From a virus, in IMG/VR virus record IMGVR_UViG_3300014962_000008, positions 1 to 58,712 of that record: DNA of 58,712 bases, one strand, 5' to 3'. Both the position numbers and the translations under genes were made by a program. The notes beneath the pieces were generated by a model. The model did no database searches, had not been told where the DNA came from, and was given only the letters and a program-made list of their open reading frames with translations. Positions 8,518 through 16,874 of this stretch are shown piece by piece. How positions within the stretch are numbered: position 1 is the first letter of the stretch; each line of letters starts with the position of its first letter.

Positions 8518-8814
8518 TTAACAATCCCACTTCCGGAGCGACAACGCCTTGCGGGTTGGGCGCCCCTTGTCGTCTTTCATCGGTCCCGGCATGCCTGACA
8601 TCCGGGCGCAGAATGACTTGCGCCGGGCGGCTGCCTTGGGCGACTTCTTTGCCTGCTTGGCGCTGACCGGAGGCTTGATATCGTGCCCCTGCGCACGCAG
8701 AGAAGCACGGCCCTTGGCGTTGAGGCCGCCTTCAGGGTTTTGCCCCTCCTTGCGCGTCCACGCCCCGCCACCCTTGGCGAGGCGCTTCACGCTAAAGTCA
8801 GAGCAAGCAGACAT
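8518..8814 (-). CDS. Small basic DUF6321-like protein
   Basis: This 98-residue protein carries NPEGGLNAKGRASLRAQG, KPPVSAKQAKKSPKAAARRK and SFCARMSGMPGPMKDDKGRP, and ends RKWDC. This highly conserved pattern is one I associate with DUF6321 from cyanophages and other environmental phages. It has three Cys residues and is very basic. Function is unknown; its family is usually found in structural regions. Its start overlaps the stop of the gene at 8814-9467 by 1 bp, suggesting coupled translation. Confidence 0.65.
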   Translation of the reverse strand: MSACSDFSVKRLAKGGGAWTRKEGQNPEGGLNAKGRASLRAQGHDIKPPVSAKQAKKSPKAAARRKSFCARMSGMPGPMKDDKGRPTRKALSLRKWDC

Positions 8815-9467
8815 TACTGCGTTGACTGCTGGACAACCGTCACGCGGGCCGTGCCGCTACCGGCGGTAAAGTTGACCCGCACAGCGCGCATCAGCACGGT
8901 GGTGCTGTGCGTTTGGTCCGTGGTAGCGCTCGTGAAGGCGGCTGCCGGGTGGGCAACTGCAAGCTGCGTGATCGAGGTGTCGAAGGGGTCTTCGTTGGTG
9001 TACTCAACGCTGTACGTAATCGCGCCGTCCAGTTCATTGACGGAGATCGTCGTGACCTGATTGGGCACGTAGATGTCAAGCGGCCACCAATCACCCGTGC
9101 CGAAGCTCGGAGTGTCGGGGTTGCCGACTTCGACCGTCTCAACGGTGTACGTGACTGCGGTAGCAACCGAGATCGCCGTGATTGTCTTGAACAGCTTCAC
9201 CGTGCTGGTGGTGCTGTTGTTCGGGCCGACCACGTTTTCGCTCTGGGTGAGGCCACTGGCATCGGTGCCGAATACGGTGAAAGTTGTGTCGCTCAGGTCG
9301 CTGGAGCTGGTGAAGTCCACGGAGGTGGCTTCGGGGAAAGTGACAACACCGCCGGAAGCAAACGCGCCGCCGAGGGTCAGGTCAACGCCGTCAACGGGCG
9401 TTTCGGCAGTGACCGCGCTGTTCGGGTCAGCAGCCGCGTAGGAAATTGTCTTCTGGATAGGGCGCAT
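8814..9467 (-). CDS. Beta-rich virion protein, probable capsid decoration or short fibre
   Basis: This 217-residue protein is rich in Thr, Val, Ser and Ala and has no Cys. It starts MRPIQKTISYAAADPNSAV and alternates short strands throughout, e.g. DTTFTVFGTDASGLTQSEN and AVRVNFTAGSGTARVTVVQ. It lacks a signal peptide. It follows the capsid-linked gene at 9544-10245 after a terminator-like hairpin. The composition and location suggest a surface virion protein; no family is recognised. Confidence 0.55.
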   Translation of the reverse strand: MRPIQKTISYAAADPNSAVTAETPVDGVDLTLGGAFASGGVVTFPEATSVDFTSSSDLSDTTFTVFGTDASGLTQSENVVGPNNSTTSTVKLFKTITAISVATAVTYTVETVEVGNPDTPSFGTGDWWPLDIYVPNQVTTISVNELDGAITYSVEYTNEDPFDTSITQLAVAHPAAAFTSATTDQTHSTTVLMRAVRVNFTAGSGTARVTVVQQSTQ

Positions 9468-9488
9468 CTGCCGATCCTTATGTAAATA

Positions 9489-9530
9489 GGGGCGGGCCGC
9501 CCGGGAACCCCCAGACCAAAAGCCCGCCCC
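9489..9530 (-). terminator. Terminator-like hairpin after the gene at 9544-10245
   Basis: A 9-bp perfect stem pairs 9489-9497 with 9522-9530, with a 24-nt G/C-rich loop. On the minus strand it lies just past the stop of the 9544-10245 gene and is followed by TATTTACA, a weak U-run. It probably attenuates rather than fully stops late transcription, because the genes beyond it have no clear promoter of their own. Confidence 0.55.
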
Positions 9531-9543
9531 TTACTACCACGTC

Positions 9544-10245
9544 TTAACGCTCTTTGGCAACGTAGACGTAATCGACCGTCATCGTCTTGGCTACGCCTTC
9601 ACCATTCTGCAGCGCGAAGCTCACGGTGCAGGTGGTGTCAGGCAGGTAGGCAGACGAGGCATCAAGCGAGCCCACGACAGCGCCATTGACTTCGTACGCC
9701 ACCTTGCCTTCGCCATCATAGTAGAAGCCGAGGGTGATGAACGTATCGTTCGCAAGCGTTGCAACAGACGACGCCGAGGTCGACCCGGTGGTGGCGTTCT
9801 TCCGGCAGACAACCGACACAGCAGTCGAGCCATCAGCCTTGAGGAAGTAAACACCGTCCGTCACGTCCAGCGGGGTCGTGTCAACGACCTGAAGGCCGAA
9901 GACGAGATCCGACTGGGTGGCGTCCGACACCTTGAAGCGGCAGCGGAAGAACAGCTTCTTGCCGGACGTGAAGGTCCAAGCAGCAGGCGTCTTCTGCAGC
10001 GCAACGAGGTCGTTGTCGGCAGCCGTGTTGGTGAGCAGCAAAAGGCCACCGTCACCGGCGGTCAGCGCCTGAGTGGCGCCTGCGTCGGTTTCGGTGACAA
10101 CCCAGTCACCAGCCGTGTACGTGTCAAAGTCGTTAAAGTACTCGTGGAACAGCGTCGGGTTGGGCTGAACCATGTCCGCAAACAGGTCAGTCTCACCGAC
10201 GTTGGTCACGCCGAACGGGAAGCGAGTATTCGAAATGTTACCCAT
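9544..10245 (-). CDS. Lectin-like beta-sandwich virion protein (possible head decoration)
   Basis: This 233-residue product has a strong AGGAGG ribosome site. The N-terminus (NISNTRFPFGVTNV) is followed by FHEYFNDFDTYTAGDWVVTE and a domain with FRCRFKVSDATQSDLVFGLQV, GFYYDGEGKVAYEVNG and VSFALQNGEG, ending in VDYVYVAKER. That layout resembles concanavalin-A/laminin-G-like beta-sandwiches found in phage head decorations. It is directly downstream of the major capsid gene, between two hairpins. A role on the capsid surface, possibly sugar binding, is inferred. Confidence 0.6.
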   Translation of the reverse strand: MGNISNTRFPFGVTNVGETDLFADMVQPNPTLFHEYFNDFDTYTAGDWVVTETDAGATQALTAGDGGLLLLTNTAADNDLVALQKTPAAWTFTSGKKLFFRCRFKVSDATQSDLVFGLQVVDTTPLDVTDGVYFLKADGSTAVSVVCRKNATTGSTSASSVATLANDTFITLGFYYDGEGKVAYEVNGAVVGSLDASSAYLPDTTCTVSFALQNGEGVAKTMTVDYVYVAKER

Positions 10246-10267
10246 GGTGTCCTCCTAGAAAGGAAGA

Positions 10268-10287
10268 CTGGGGGCCGAAGCCCCCAG
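10268..10287 (-). terminator. Strong TTCG-loop hairpin after the major capsid gene
   Basis: An 8-bp perfect stem (10268-10275 with 10280-10287) closes a TTCG tetraloop on the minus strand and is followed by a pyrimidine-rich TCTTCCTTTCT. It lies 5 bp past the major capsid stop. It probably ends or stabilises an abundant capsid mRNA. The 16-nt core recurs at 20359-20374. Confidence 0.7.
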
Positions 10288-10292
10288 CCTCA

Positions 10293-11207
10293 TTAGATAC
10301 CCGGGGTACCGTACACGCCGCGCGGGTCAGTCCAGCCGAACGCATAACGCTCGGTGGCCTTGTAACGCATGCTGTCGGTTTCGAAGTCGCCTTCCATGGA
10401 CTTTTCAAGCCCACGGCGCATCGCCAGCTTCAGGCCTTCCGGCGCATCGGTCTGGACCCACCATGCGGTGGTCGAGGTGATACGCGAGAGGTTGGCCTGC
10501 CCGTCGTCCAGAAGTCCCATCGAACGTACTGGATTTACGTCATTATTTGCCGTTCCAGCGCGCAGTGCAGACTTGAGCAGCACTTCGGCTTGGAAGACGT
10601 TTGACGGGCCGGTGACGATCTTCTTCGGGGTCAGACGGATGCGCTTGCCGTTGTTGTCAACAGCGTTGCGGATCTGAATGAGAAGCTGTTCCAGCGAGGT
10701 CTGCGAAAGGTTCGCAGAGGTGGAAAGCTTGTTCGAGAAGGTGCCGCCGGAGATCGGGTGATCGGTCGCAACCAGTTCCTTGCCGTCGCCGCCAACGTAC
10801 GAAGCGTTGAATGCACGGTTCAGAATGTTTGCACCAAGGGTTTCCTTGGTTTCGATCAGCGACTGCGCGAGGTGACGTGCATAGGTCTGACCGATGCGGA
10901 TGTGGTCACCGTCTTCGACCAGAACCTTCGTCAGAGCGAAGGCCAGACCGTAGACACGGTAGACGTAGCGCTGAATAAACAGCACGCCGCCTGACTGGTA
11001 GGTGACCGGCATGCCGTCGGGCAGTTCCGGTGCAGCGCCGAAGCCGTACAGCACAGGCTCTTCGTGGTAGTTCCGGGGGATGCCCTTGAACTCCTTGAAG
11101 ACCTGCGACCATTCGTCTGCGCGCTGGTCATAGATGCCGTTGAACTCTTCGTTCAGGATCGGCTCGACGATGGAGCGGAAATCAGTACTCCGCATTGGGG
11201 TAGCCAT
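10293..11207 (-). CDS. Major capsid protein (HK97-fold type)
   Basis: The 304-residue product has an AGGAGGG ribosome site 6 bp upstream of ATG, the best in the late block. It starts MATPMRSTDFRSIVEPILNE and has VYRVYGLAFALTKVLVEDG, TPKKIVTGPSNVFQAEVLLKS and a C-terminus with MRRGLEKSMEGDFETDSM and FGWTDPRGVYGTPG. This pattern is familiar from major capsid proteins of environmental podoviruses. It lies between decoration proteins, downstream of scaffold and followed by a strong terminator, as expected for the most abundant virion protein. No separate protease gene is seen upstream. Confidence 0.85.
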   Translation of the reverse strand: MATPMRSTDFRSIVEPILNEEFNGIYDQRADEWSQVFKEFKGIPRNYHEEPVLYGFGAAPELPDGMPVTYQSGGVLFIQRYVYRVYGLAFALTKVLVEDGDHIRIGQTYARHLAQSLIETKETLGANILNRAFNASYVGGDGKELVATDHPISGGTFSNKLSTSANLSQTSLEQLLIQIRNAVDNNGKRIRLTPKKIVTGPSNVFQAEVLLKSALRAGTANNDVNPVRSMGLLDDGQANLSRITSTTAWWVQTDAPEGLKLAMRRGLEKSMEGDFETDSMRYKATERYAFGWTDPRGVYGTPGI

Positions 11208-11220
11208 TGTTCAGCCCTCC

Positions 11221-11769
11221 TTAGTAGTCAACAATGTCCGCGACGTTCTGGTGCTCAGAAATCTGAACCTGAACGATCACGTAGGTGTCGCCCCAAGCGT
11301 TATTAGCGCCCGGAGTGATACCGATGACACGGAACGAAGCGTTGTTGGCAATCGAGGAAACATCCAGCATCTGGCTCGAAAGCCCGGTGGTGGTGTTGCC
11401 CGAAGCGGCGGTGAAGTCGTACTGAGCGCCGATCGTGGTGGCGTCCATAGCAGCGTTGCTCTGGATTTCATACACGATGGTCGGATCGAGCGTGGCGTAG
11501 GCAACGATCTGCGTGGCGTTCGCCTGAGCGACCCACTTGTTGCTTACGCGACGGCGACCGTCGCTGTCGGTCCACTCAACACCCTGAAAGGTGCCAATGA
11601 AACGATCACCGACGCCAGCGGCTTCGAGATTGCCGTCAACAAGCTTGACGGGCTGGTTTTGGTAAATAGTCGTCGCGTAGGTCGGGTCGATCGAGTAGGC
11701 GGTGGGACGAACCACGCCACTCGGCGAGTAGACCGGGCGAAGACCGAAGGGAGCCGAAGTCGAAGACAT
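11221..11769 (-). CDS. Capsid-associated (head decoration-like) protein
   Basis: This 182-residue protein lies immediately upstream (in transcription) of the major capsid gene. It starts MSSTSAPFGLRPVYSPSG and continues with IDPTYATTIYQNQPVKLVDG, GTFQGVEWTDSDGRRRVSN and DVSSIANNASFRVIGITPG. It is beta-rich, has no Cys, and an FxGVE/GLRP arrangement typical of small capsid cement proteins paired with HK97-type capsids. The position, size and composition support a head decoration role; this is inference, not a confirmed family assignment. Confidence 0.65.
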   Translation of the reverse strand: MSSTSAPFGLRPVYSPSGVVRPTAYSIDPTYATTIYQNQPVKLVDGNLEAAGVGDRFIGTFQGVEWTDSDGRRRVSNKWVAQANATQIVAYATLDPTIVYEIQSNAAMDATTIGAQYDFTAASGNTTTGLSSQMLDVSSIANNASFRVIGITPGANNAWGDTYVIVQVQISEHQNVADIVDY

Positions 11770-11805
11770 GGGCTGTACTCCGTAAAGGGTTGCGTTTTAC
11801 CCCGC

Positions 11806-12354
11806 TTAGGCGAAAATGCCGCGGCGAGGTTTGTGATCACGCATCTCCTGCATGCCGTCACCTTCGTACATACTGGCACCAGCCCGCTCAGCCTGTTCGC
11901 GCATCATCTCCGCGACTTCAGCCAGCTTGTCTTCTTCGCGCAACGGGGCGTCGTGGTGAGCCTCCTGCATGAACCTTTCGTAAAGGCTCAAGGGCAGCTT
12001 AAACGCGATCATCTCGTTCACCCCGATCATCCCGGCATACTCGCCGGTCTTGATAGAGGCATGCGCCATTCCGGGGATCTCATCTGCCTTAACAGGCTCG
12101 TAACCGAGCTGCATGCGACGGTAGATGGGGTCGCGCGGATTTTGGGTGGTCAACCAGCACATGTGATAGCCCGGAATATCCGGCAGATCAGGAAGTGCGT
12201 CGTTGAAAAGTTGATTACGGAACATTTCGAGCCGGTCGTCTTCGCTAACTTCCCGCGCTTCCGTGACCTGTCGGTCCTGTGAGCGGCGGTCGTCGCGGCG
12301 ACCTACTACATCCATGTCCTTCTTCAACCTTGCGTCTTCAGTACCGTTCGTCAT
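11806..12354 (-). CDS. Conserved head-module protein of unknown function
   Basis: This 182-residue protein has an AGGAG ribosome site. It is charged at the N-terminus (KKDMDVVGRRDDRRSQD) and contains ALPDLPDIPGYHMCWLTTQN, PRDPIYRRMQLGYEPVKADE and a helical C-terminus (EEDKLAEVAEMMREQAERAG). The WLTTQNPRDPI/GYEPV pattern is one I have seen in environmental phages between scaffold and capsid genes, without a known role. It could be a minor head or assembly protein. Confidence 0.6.
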   Translation of the reverse strand: MTNGTEDARLKKDMDVVGRRDDRRSQDRQVTEAREVSEDDRLEMFRNQLFNDALPDLPDIPGYHMCWLTTQNPRDPIYRRMQLGYEPVKADEIPGMAHASIKTGEYAGMIGVNEMIAFKLPLSLYERFMQEAHHDAPLREEDKLAEVAEMMREQAERAGASMYEGDGMQEMRDHKPRRGIFA

Positions 12355-12372
12355 GTTGTCTCACTCCTTCTT

Positions 12373-13302
12373 TCAGCGAGCCGAACCATTGTCGTAGGCC
12401 TGATACGCTTTCAAATAGCGTTGGCGAAGCACGGGATCATCCCATACTCCAGCCTCAATCATAGCCTGCTTACGTTCCGGTGTCACGTATATTTCTTTCT
12501 TGGTGCTAACAGGGGCGTGTTCACGGGTATTTCCCGTGGGCGGGCCCTTGCGTCGCGGCTTGGCAGTTTCGGTCGGAGCGTCGTCTCCGCCGATGGCTTC
12601 AGCCACCCGCGCAGTCAGTTCCTCCCAGTACTCGCGGCTGGCCGGGTTGTAGCCCTCAGACGCAAGCTCGTTGTCGATTGCCTTGGTCAGCGCACTGTCG
12701 CGGTCGCGGCCTGTCGGGTCGTACCACGGGTTGGCTTCCATCCACTCGCGAGCATAGTTGACCACGGATGGGTTTGGTGCGGCCGGTGCCGCTACCTGCT
12801 GACGCGCCTGCTCAAACTGGCGCTTGGCTTGATCGAGTTGCTGTGCCTCGGCAATCGCCTGATCGCGGATGCGCATGGCCGCCACGACATCCTCGCCATT
12901 GCCCGCCTCGGTGGCCTTGGCAATGATCGCCTCAGCCTGACGCACGTCCGCAACAGCCTTGGCGAGACGCTGCTCGAGCGTCTGCACGTTGGTGTTGACG
13001 GCGTGGGTCTCCGTGGCGGAGACGCGCTGCGACAGGGCCGCAACGGTTTCGCGCAGCATCTGCAGTTCGCGCTGGGCGGCGTCACGCGCGCGCTTCTGGC
13101 GCTCGCGTCGCTTGACCCGCTTGTCGGCCTTGACAACGTCCTCCTCGCTGTCGTCTTCGCTCTGCGCTAGACGCTCATCGTCTTGGTCGTCATCGTCCTC
13201 CTCGGCTTCCGCCGGGGCGGCTTTCTCTTCGGCCTCTTCGGGCGGAGTTTCGACGGGGATCAGCTCGTCGTCGTCTTTTTCGGTAATCGTATTGTCGGTC
13301 AT
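12373..13302 (-). CDS. Capsid scaffolding protein
   Basis: This 309-residue protein opens with ~65 extremely acidic residues (DDDDQDDERLAQSEDDSEED), followed by a long coiled coil (~70-170, e.g. LQMLRETVAALSQRVSATE) and a C-terminal ~50-residue basic/aromatic part ending KAYQAYDNGSAR. This architecture and its place two genes upstream of the major capsid gene are characteristic of phage scaffolds. The C-terminal segment (PERKQAMIEAGVWDDPVLRQ) would be the capsid-binding end. Strong AGGAG ribosome site. Confidence 0.75.
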   Translation of the reverse strand: MTDNTITEKDDDELIPVETPPEEAEEKAAPAEAEEDDDDQDDERLAQSEDDSEEDVVKADKRVKRRERQKRARDAAQRELQMLRETVAALSQRVSATETHAVNTNVQTLEQRLAKAVADVRQAEAIIAKATEAGNGEDVVAAMRIRDQAIAEAQQLDQAKRQFEQARQQVAAPAAPNPSVVNYAREWMEANPWYDPTGRDRDSALTKAIDNELASEGYNPASREYWEELTARVAEAIGGDDAPTETAKPRRKGPPTGNTREHAPVSTKKEIYVTPERKQAMIEAGVWDDPVLRQRYLKAYQAYDNGSAR

Positions 13303-13329
13303 GACCGGCTCCTTTCTAGCCTTATCGAC

Positions 13330-13758
13330 TTACAGGAAGGCCTTCATCGCCAGCGGATCGCCGGTGATCTTGCCTAGTAGGTCGAGGTCGTTGAAAATGA
13401 CAAAGAGGATTTCCTCCCCGTCCTCGTTACGGACGGACCAGCGGTCGCCCCCGTACTTCGGTGCGCGCACGAAATCGTTCACGCCGACCCACGCGCCTTC
13501 AGGCCATGGCTCCATCGTGTTGCGATTGTGGAACGCCAGCGGGCCCATGGCGATAACCTTGGCCACCTGCGTGTTCCACGTCTCCGTGTCGCGTGTCTCT
13601 CCGGACAGGATGATCCCGCCCTTGGTCTTGGTCTTGGCGCGCCTGATCTGGCACAGCACTCGGCTGCCAAACGGCTGCACGCCGGGGTCGATCGGCGGGA
13701 AGGCGTCCTCGACGCCCTCGTAGTCGAACTCGACCTTGTTCATTTCATAGGCCTGCAT
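13330..13758 (-). CDS. GroES-like co-chaperonin
   Basis: The start at 13758 (MQAYEMNKVEF) is chosen for its AGGAG site 6 bp upstream; the frame extends further but without a ribosome site. The 142-residue product has the Cpn10 layout: FGSRVLCQI strand, a flexible segment TKTKGGIILSGETRDTETWN (mobile-loop region), then TQVAKVIAMGPLAFHN, GVNDFVRAPKYGGDRW and EEILFVIFNDLDLLGKI. In GroES the mobile loop contacts GroEL, and T4 gp31 is the classic phage replacement needed for capsid folding. The location next to scaffold supports capsid-folding assistance using host GroEL. Confidence 0.75.
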   Translation of the reverse strand: MQAYEMNKVEFDYEGVEDAFPPIDPGVQPFGSRVLCQIRRAKTKTKGGIILSGETRDTETWNTQVAKVIAMGPLAFHNRNTMEPWPEGAWVGVNDFVRAPKYGGDRWSVRNEDGEEILFVIFNDLDLLGKITGDPLAMKAFL

Positions 13759-13777
13759 ATTCGCTCCTTTCTGCAGG

Positions 13778-13969
13778 TTAAAGTACGAAGTCCTTGCGCT
13801 CCTTCTCGGCAACGGTGTCGATCAGGATGCGCTTGGCCATCTCAAGTCCAGCGTAGAGCCCCACAGCCCGTCCATAGTTGAACTCCCCGGGCTGGGGGTG
13901 CTGCAGCGCCTCATGGGCGAGCTTTGATTGCTCGACCTCCAGACGCTGCAGTAGCTGCTCTAGTTTCAC
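13778..13969 (-). CDS. Small helical protein of the head module
   Basis: This 63-residue protein starts at a GTG (13967-13969) that overlaps the stop of the gene at 13966-14106 (GTGA). The sequence MKLEQLLQRLEVEQSKLAHE predicts a helix, followed by FNYGRAVGLYAGLEMAKRIL and a basic end (KERKDFVL). The coupled start and dense packing support a real gene. No family recognised. Confidence 0.6.
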   Translation of the reverse strand: MKLEQLLQRLEVEQSKLAHEALQHPQPGEFNYGRAVGLYAGLEMAKRILIDTVAEKERKDFVL

Positions 13970-14106
13970 GCAGAGGTCTTCTTGCTGCCGCTGACTTCAA
14001 ACTTGGGCGACTGGCCCATCTTGAGCAGCTTGTGCAGGTTGGTGTTCTCGGCGTTGATGCTGCCAGTTTCCTTGCCCTTGCTCAGGGCGGCGTCGTTCTT
14101 TGCCAT
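13966..14106 (-). CDS. Tiny 46-residue protein between portal and co-chaperonin
   Basis: ATG at 14104-14106, stop at 13966-13968. The product begins MAKNDAALSKGKETGSINAE and ends SPKFEVSGSKKTSA. It is basic and has no Cys or membrane segment. Its stop overlaps the next gene's start, and the upstream tiny gene ends 4 bp before it. Tight packing and codon-like composition suggest it is translated; function unknown. Confidence 0.55.
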   Translation of the reverse strand: MAKNDAALSKGKETGSINAENTNLHKLLKMGQSPKFEVSGSKKTSA

Positions 14107-14110
14107 CGTG

Positions 14111-14245
14111 TCAGTCCTTCTTCTGGCCCATAGTCAACTGCGCCGCGCGCAGGTTCTTAGGGGCGGGCTTAGGGGTGGTTACCTCGGCTTTCGTCGGGGC
14201 GGTGTCCGCAGCGGGCTGCTGGACCTTGGTCGGCTTCTTGGCCAT
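14111..14245 (-). CDS. Tiny basic Pro/Ala-rich protein downstream of portal
   Basis: ATG at 14243-14245, 44 residues, starting MAKKPTKVQQPAADTAPTKA and ending LRAAQLTMGQKKD. It is disordered-looking and basic. It starts 8 bp after the portal stop with a GAGGTAG-type ribosome site. Its real translation is supported by packing only; function unknown. Confidence 0.5.
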   Translation of the reverse strand: MAKKPTKVQQPAADTAPTKAEVTTPKPAPKNLRAAQLTMGQKKD

Positions 14246-14253
14246 TGTCTACC

Positions 14254-16806
14254 TCATTGGTTAGGATTAGGGTTGATGCCTGTGCCGGTGGACACGCCGA
14301 CACGCTCGCCGCTGGCGATCTCGGCTGCAGCGAGCTGCATGGCCGTGCGGTTGTCGTCCGTGTTCATGGCCATGCGTGCTTGCAGCTCTGCGGCCTTGCG
14401 TGCGTCCTCGGCGGCCTGCTGCTGCTGCGCCATCTGCACGCGCGCCTGCAGCTCGGCGATGCTGAGCTGGGCGTCCTGCTGGTCGCTGGCTGCGTCTTGC
14501 TGCATGCGCGCCTGCTCGATGGCCATGCGCTGCTGCTGCGTCTGCTGGTCGGCCTGCATGCGCATCTGCTCAAGCTGCATCTGCTGCTGAAGCTTCTGCC
14601 CCTCGAGGGCCATGCGCGGGTCTTGCATGGGCTGCGGTGCGAACTGCTGCATGATCTGCTGCGCCTGCTGGATGATCTGCGGCAGGCTCTGGAAGAGCTG
14701 CTGTCCTGCACCCAGCGCCACGCCGCTGGCGTCGGCAAGCATGCGGTCAAGGGTGCGCCGCTCCTCGTTGTCCGCGTCCTCGACCATCTCCTTGAGCACG
14801 TCGCCGATGTCCTCGCCGATGGCCTGATTGCTGACCTCGACCACCGCCGTGGCGTACCACAGGGCAAGGTGCTCCTTGAGGTGGTTGAGGATGACCGGGA
14901 TCAGGGTCGGGGCGATCAGCGGGTTCATGCCGAAGGTCGGGTCCATCATGTACGCGATGTGCGTCTGCAAGTGGGCCAAGTGGTCCTGCTCGGGGAATGC
15001 CGTGATCGGTCGGCCCAGCGACGCGGCGACGTTCTCGTTGATCGCGTTCTGCTCCTTCGGCTCCAGCGGCGGGGCAAGCAGCTCCTTGGCGTTGGGGATT
15101 TTCAGCGTGTCGAGGATGCGCTCCTCAACCTTGCGCATGTTGTAGAGCTGCGGCATCGCCTGAGCGCGCTGCGCCACGGCCTGCATCTGCGCAAAGCGCT
15201 GCGTCTCGCTGAAGATGTTCGGGTCGCTGACCGGGACAACGTCAAGCGGCCCTTCGAAGTCTGCGCGCGTTGCCAGCTCCTCGCCAGCCTCATGCTCCAG
15301 ACGCTCGTCGTCGAGGTTCATGGCGTTGAGGCGGTGGAGGATGCGCAGCATGCGCGCCATCGCGTCGTGCAGACGCCCGTGGATCGACGAGTAGACGACC
15401 ATGCCCTGCTCAAGCTTGGCCAGTGTCGTGCCGACGGGCGCGTTCGGGTTCTGGTCGGCGATGTCCTCCATGGACGTGCGCACAACGCCCTTGCCCGCGT
15501 CGATCAGGAAGCCCAGCAGGCTGAACAGCACGGGGTTGGGCGGATTGTACGGCATCGGCATGAAGATCTTGCGGATGTCGTCAACATTGAGGCCGCCCTC
15601 GATCTCGCGGATTTCGCCCGGCACGGGTGCCTCGGACTGCCCGCCGATCTTGGCGCCCTTGAGCTTCAGGCCTGCGGGCGTGTTGCTGATGTGCGCCGCG
15701 TCAAGCAGGGCACGCAGCGAGCCGGTGGCGGCAGCGCTCAGGCCGCCGATCATGTGCGGCAGGCCGATCGGGTAGGCACCGCGCCACGGGATGAAGGGGA
15801 ACTCAACGAACCACTGCAGCTCTTCCTGCGACGCGTCGTCCTCGTCCCAGTTACGGTAGATGCTCAGCACCTTGCCGGTGGATTTATCCACCGAGATGAT
15901 GTAGGGTAGCGGCCCCTCGTCTTCCACGTCCGCGATGGCGTAGATTTCGTAGACGATGCGCAGACCATCCTCGTTGTAGCTGGTCTCGTCGCGCCCCTCG
16001 ATCTTGTTGTTGGCCTTGCCCGCGCCTGACAGCTCAGGCTCCATGCCCACCGGAGCAAGGTCAACGTCGCGGTACATGCCAGATTTTACACGCTGCTCGT
16101 AGTCGAGCTGCGTCAGGTACTGCACGTGCGTCTTGCGCTGCGCCGTGTAGAAGTTGGTCGCGGCGTAGGGCAGGTACATGTCGTCGATCGCGACGAATAG
16201 GAAGTTCGGGCGGTTGCGCTTCTCGTCCCAGCCCAGCTTGAGGTACTGCGCGCCGCCCAGCGGCACCTGCGTCATGAGCTGCTCAAGCTCTGCGCGGACC
16301 TCGGGGCACTGCACGGTCATCTGCCAGTTGAGCAGGTTCGTCTTGCGCTTGGCCTTGGCCAGCTTCTCTTCGTTCTGCTTGCCCGGGATGAAGTCCTTGG
16401 CCGGTCCCTCGGGCGGGAATATCTCCTTCATGGCCCGCGCGGCAAAGTCAACGCAGGCCTCGGTCAGCATGGGGTGCACGACCTTCGACGCGCCGCTGAA
16501 CTGCGCCCCGCCGGGCGCGTCATCGCCCAGACCCGTGCGGCGCAGGCCCTCTTCGTACTGCTCGTCGCGCTTCTTGCGCGCCTCCTTGTCCTTGGCGATC
16601 AGGTCAAGGAAGGAAGACGACAGACGCATGAGGTCTGGCTCGGACATGTTCTCGGCGAGGTTGGTGTAAAACTCGCTCTGACCCTCGGGCGGGCTGTCCT
16701 CGTCATCGAAGCGCACGATCGCGCCGCCGTCCTCGGTGTCCTCCACCTCGCTGTCGGCCCCTTCGACCTCCATGTACTCGCCTTCCGGCTTCTCGTCTTC
16801 GTCCAC
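14254..16806 (-). CDS. Portal protein (P22-like)
   Basis: The 850-residue product starts at GTG 16806 with an acidic leader (MDEDEKPEGEYMEVEGADSE). The body has portal-like segments: QYEEGLRRTGLGDDAPGGAQ, CVDFAARAMKEIFPPEGPAK, VEFPFIPWRGAYPIGLPHMI, a GSLRALLDAAHISNTPAG crown/wing segment and a MEDIADQNPNAPVGTTLAKL stem-like helix. The last ~130 residues are extremely Gln/Met/Ala-rich coiled coil (QQQMQLEQMRMQADQQTQQQ), resembling the long C-terminal barrel of P22-type portals. It lies just after terminase, as usual. It would form the dodecameric DNA gate. Confidence 0.85.
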   Translation of the reverse strand: MDEDEKPEGEYMEVEGADSEVEDTEDGGAIVRFDDEDSPPEGQSEFYTNLAENMSEPDLMRLSSSFLDLIAKDKEARKKRDEQYEEGLRRTGLGDDAPGGAQFSGASKVVHPMLTEACVDFAARAMKEIFPPEGPAKDFIPGKQNEEKLAKAKRKTNLLNWQMTVQCPEVRAELEQLMTQVPLGGAQYLKLGWDEKRNRPNFLFVAIDDMYLPYAATNFYTAQRKTHVQYLTQLDYEQRVKSGMYRDVDLAPVGMEPELSGAGKANNKIEGRDETSYNEDGLRIVYEIYAIADVEDEGPLPYIISVDKSTGKVLSIYRNWDEDDASQEELQWFVEFPFIPWRGAYPIGLPHMIGGLSAAATGSLRALLDAAHISNTPAGLKLKGAKIGGQSEAPVPGEIREIEGGLNVDDIRKIFMPMPYNPPNPVLFSLLGFLIDAGKGVVRTSMEDIADQNPNAPVGTTLAKLEQGMVVYSSIHGRLHDAMARMLRILHRLNAMNLDDERLEHEAGEELATRADFEGPLDVVPVSDPNIFSETQRFAQMQAVAQRAQAMPQLYNMRKVEERILDTLKIPNAKELLAPPLEPKEQNAINENVAASLGRPITAFPEQDHLAHLQTHIAYMMDPTFGMNPLIAPTLIPVILNHLKEHLALWYATAVVEVSNQAIGEDIGDVLKEMVEDADNEERRTLDRMLADASGVALGAGQQLFQSLPQIIQQAQQIMQQFAPQPMQDPRMALEGQKLQQQMQLEQMRMQADQQTQQQRMAIEQARMQQDAASDQQDAQLSIAELQARVQMAQQQQAAEDARKAAELQARMAMNTDDNRTAMQLAAAEIASGERVGVSTGTGINPNPNQ

Positions 16807-16874
16807 GGGTCAATCCTTACTCTGTTTGCCGGACATATCGTCTCGCGCGTTTACCATGCGTGCCGTTGCAATGT

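Noticed and set aside
15878-15892. DnaA-box-like TTATCCACC inside portal, and a similar site at 24950-24960
   Set aside because: Each has a mismatch to the consensus, lies within coding sequence and is isolated, so chance is likely.
14245-15909. Long rightward frame opposite the portal gene
   Set aside because: It is the antisense shadow of a GC-rich gene: repetitive Leu/Arg/Ala/His content, no ribosome site, and no recognisable domain, while the portal frame is clearly real.
16813-16857. 15-residue minus frame ahead of portal
   Set aside because: No ribosome site and nothing to support translation; probably just spacer.
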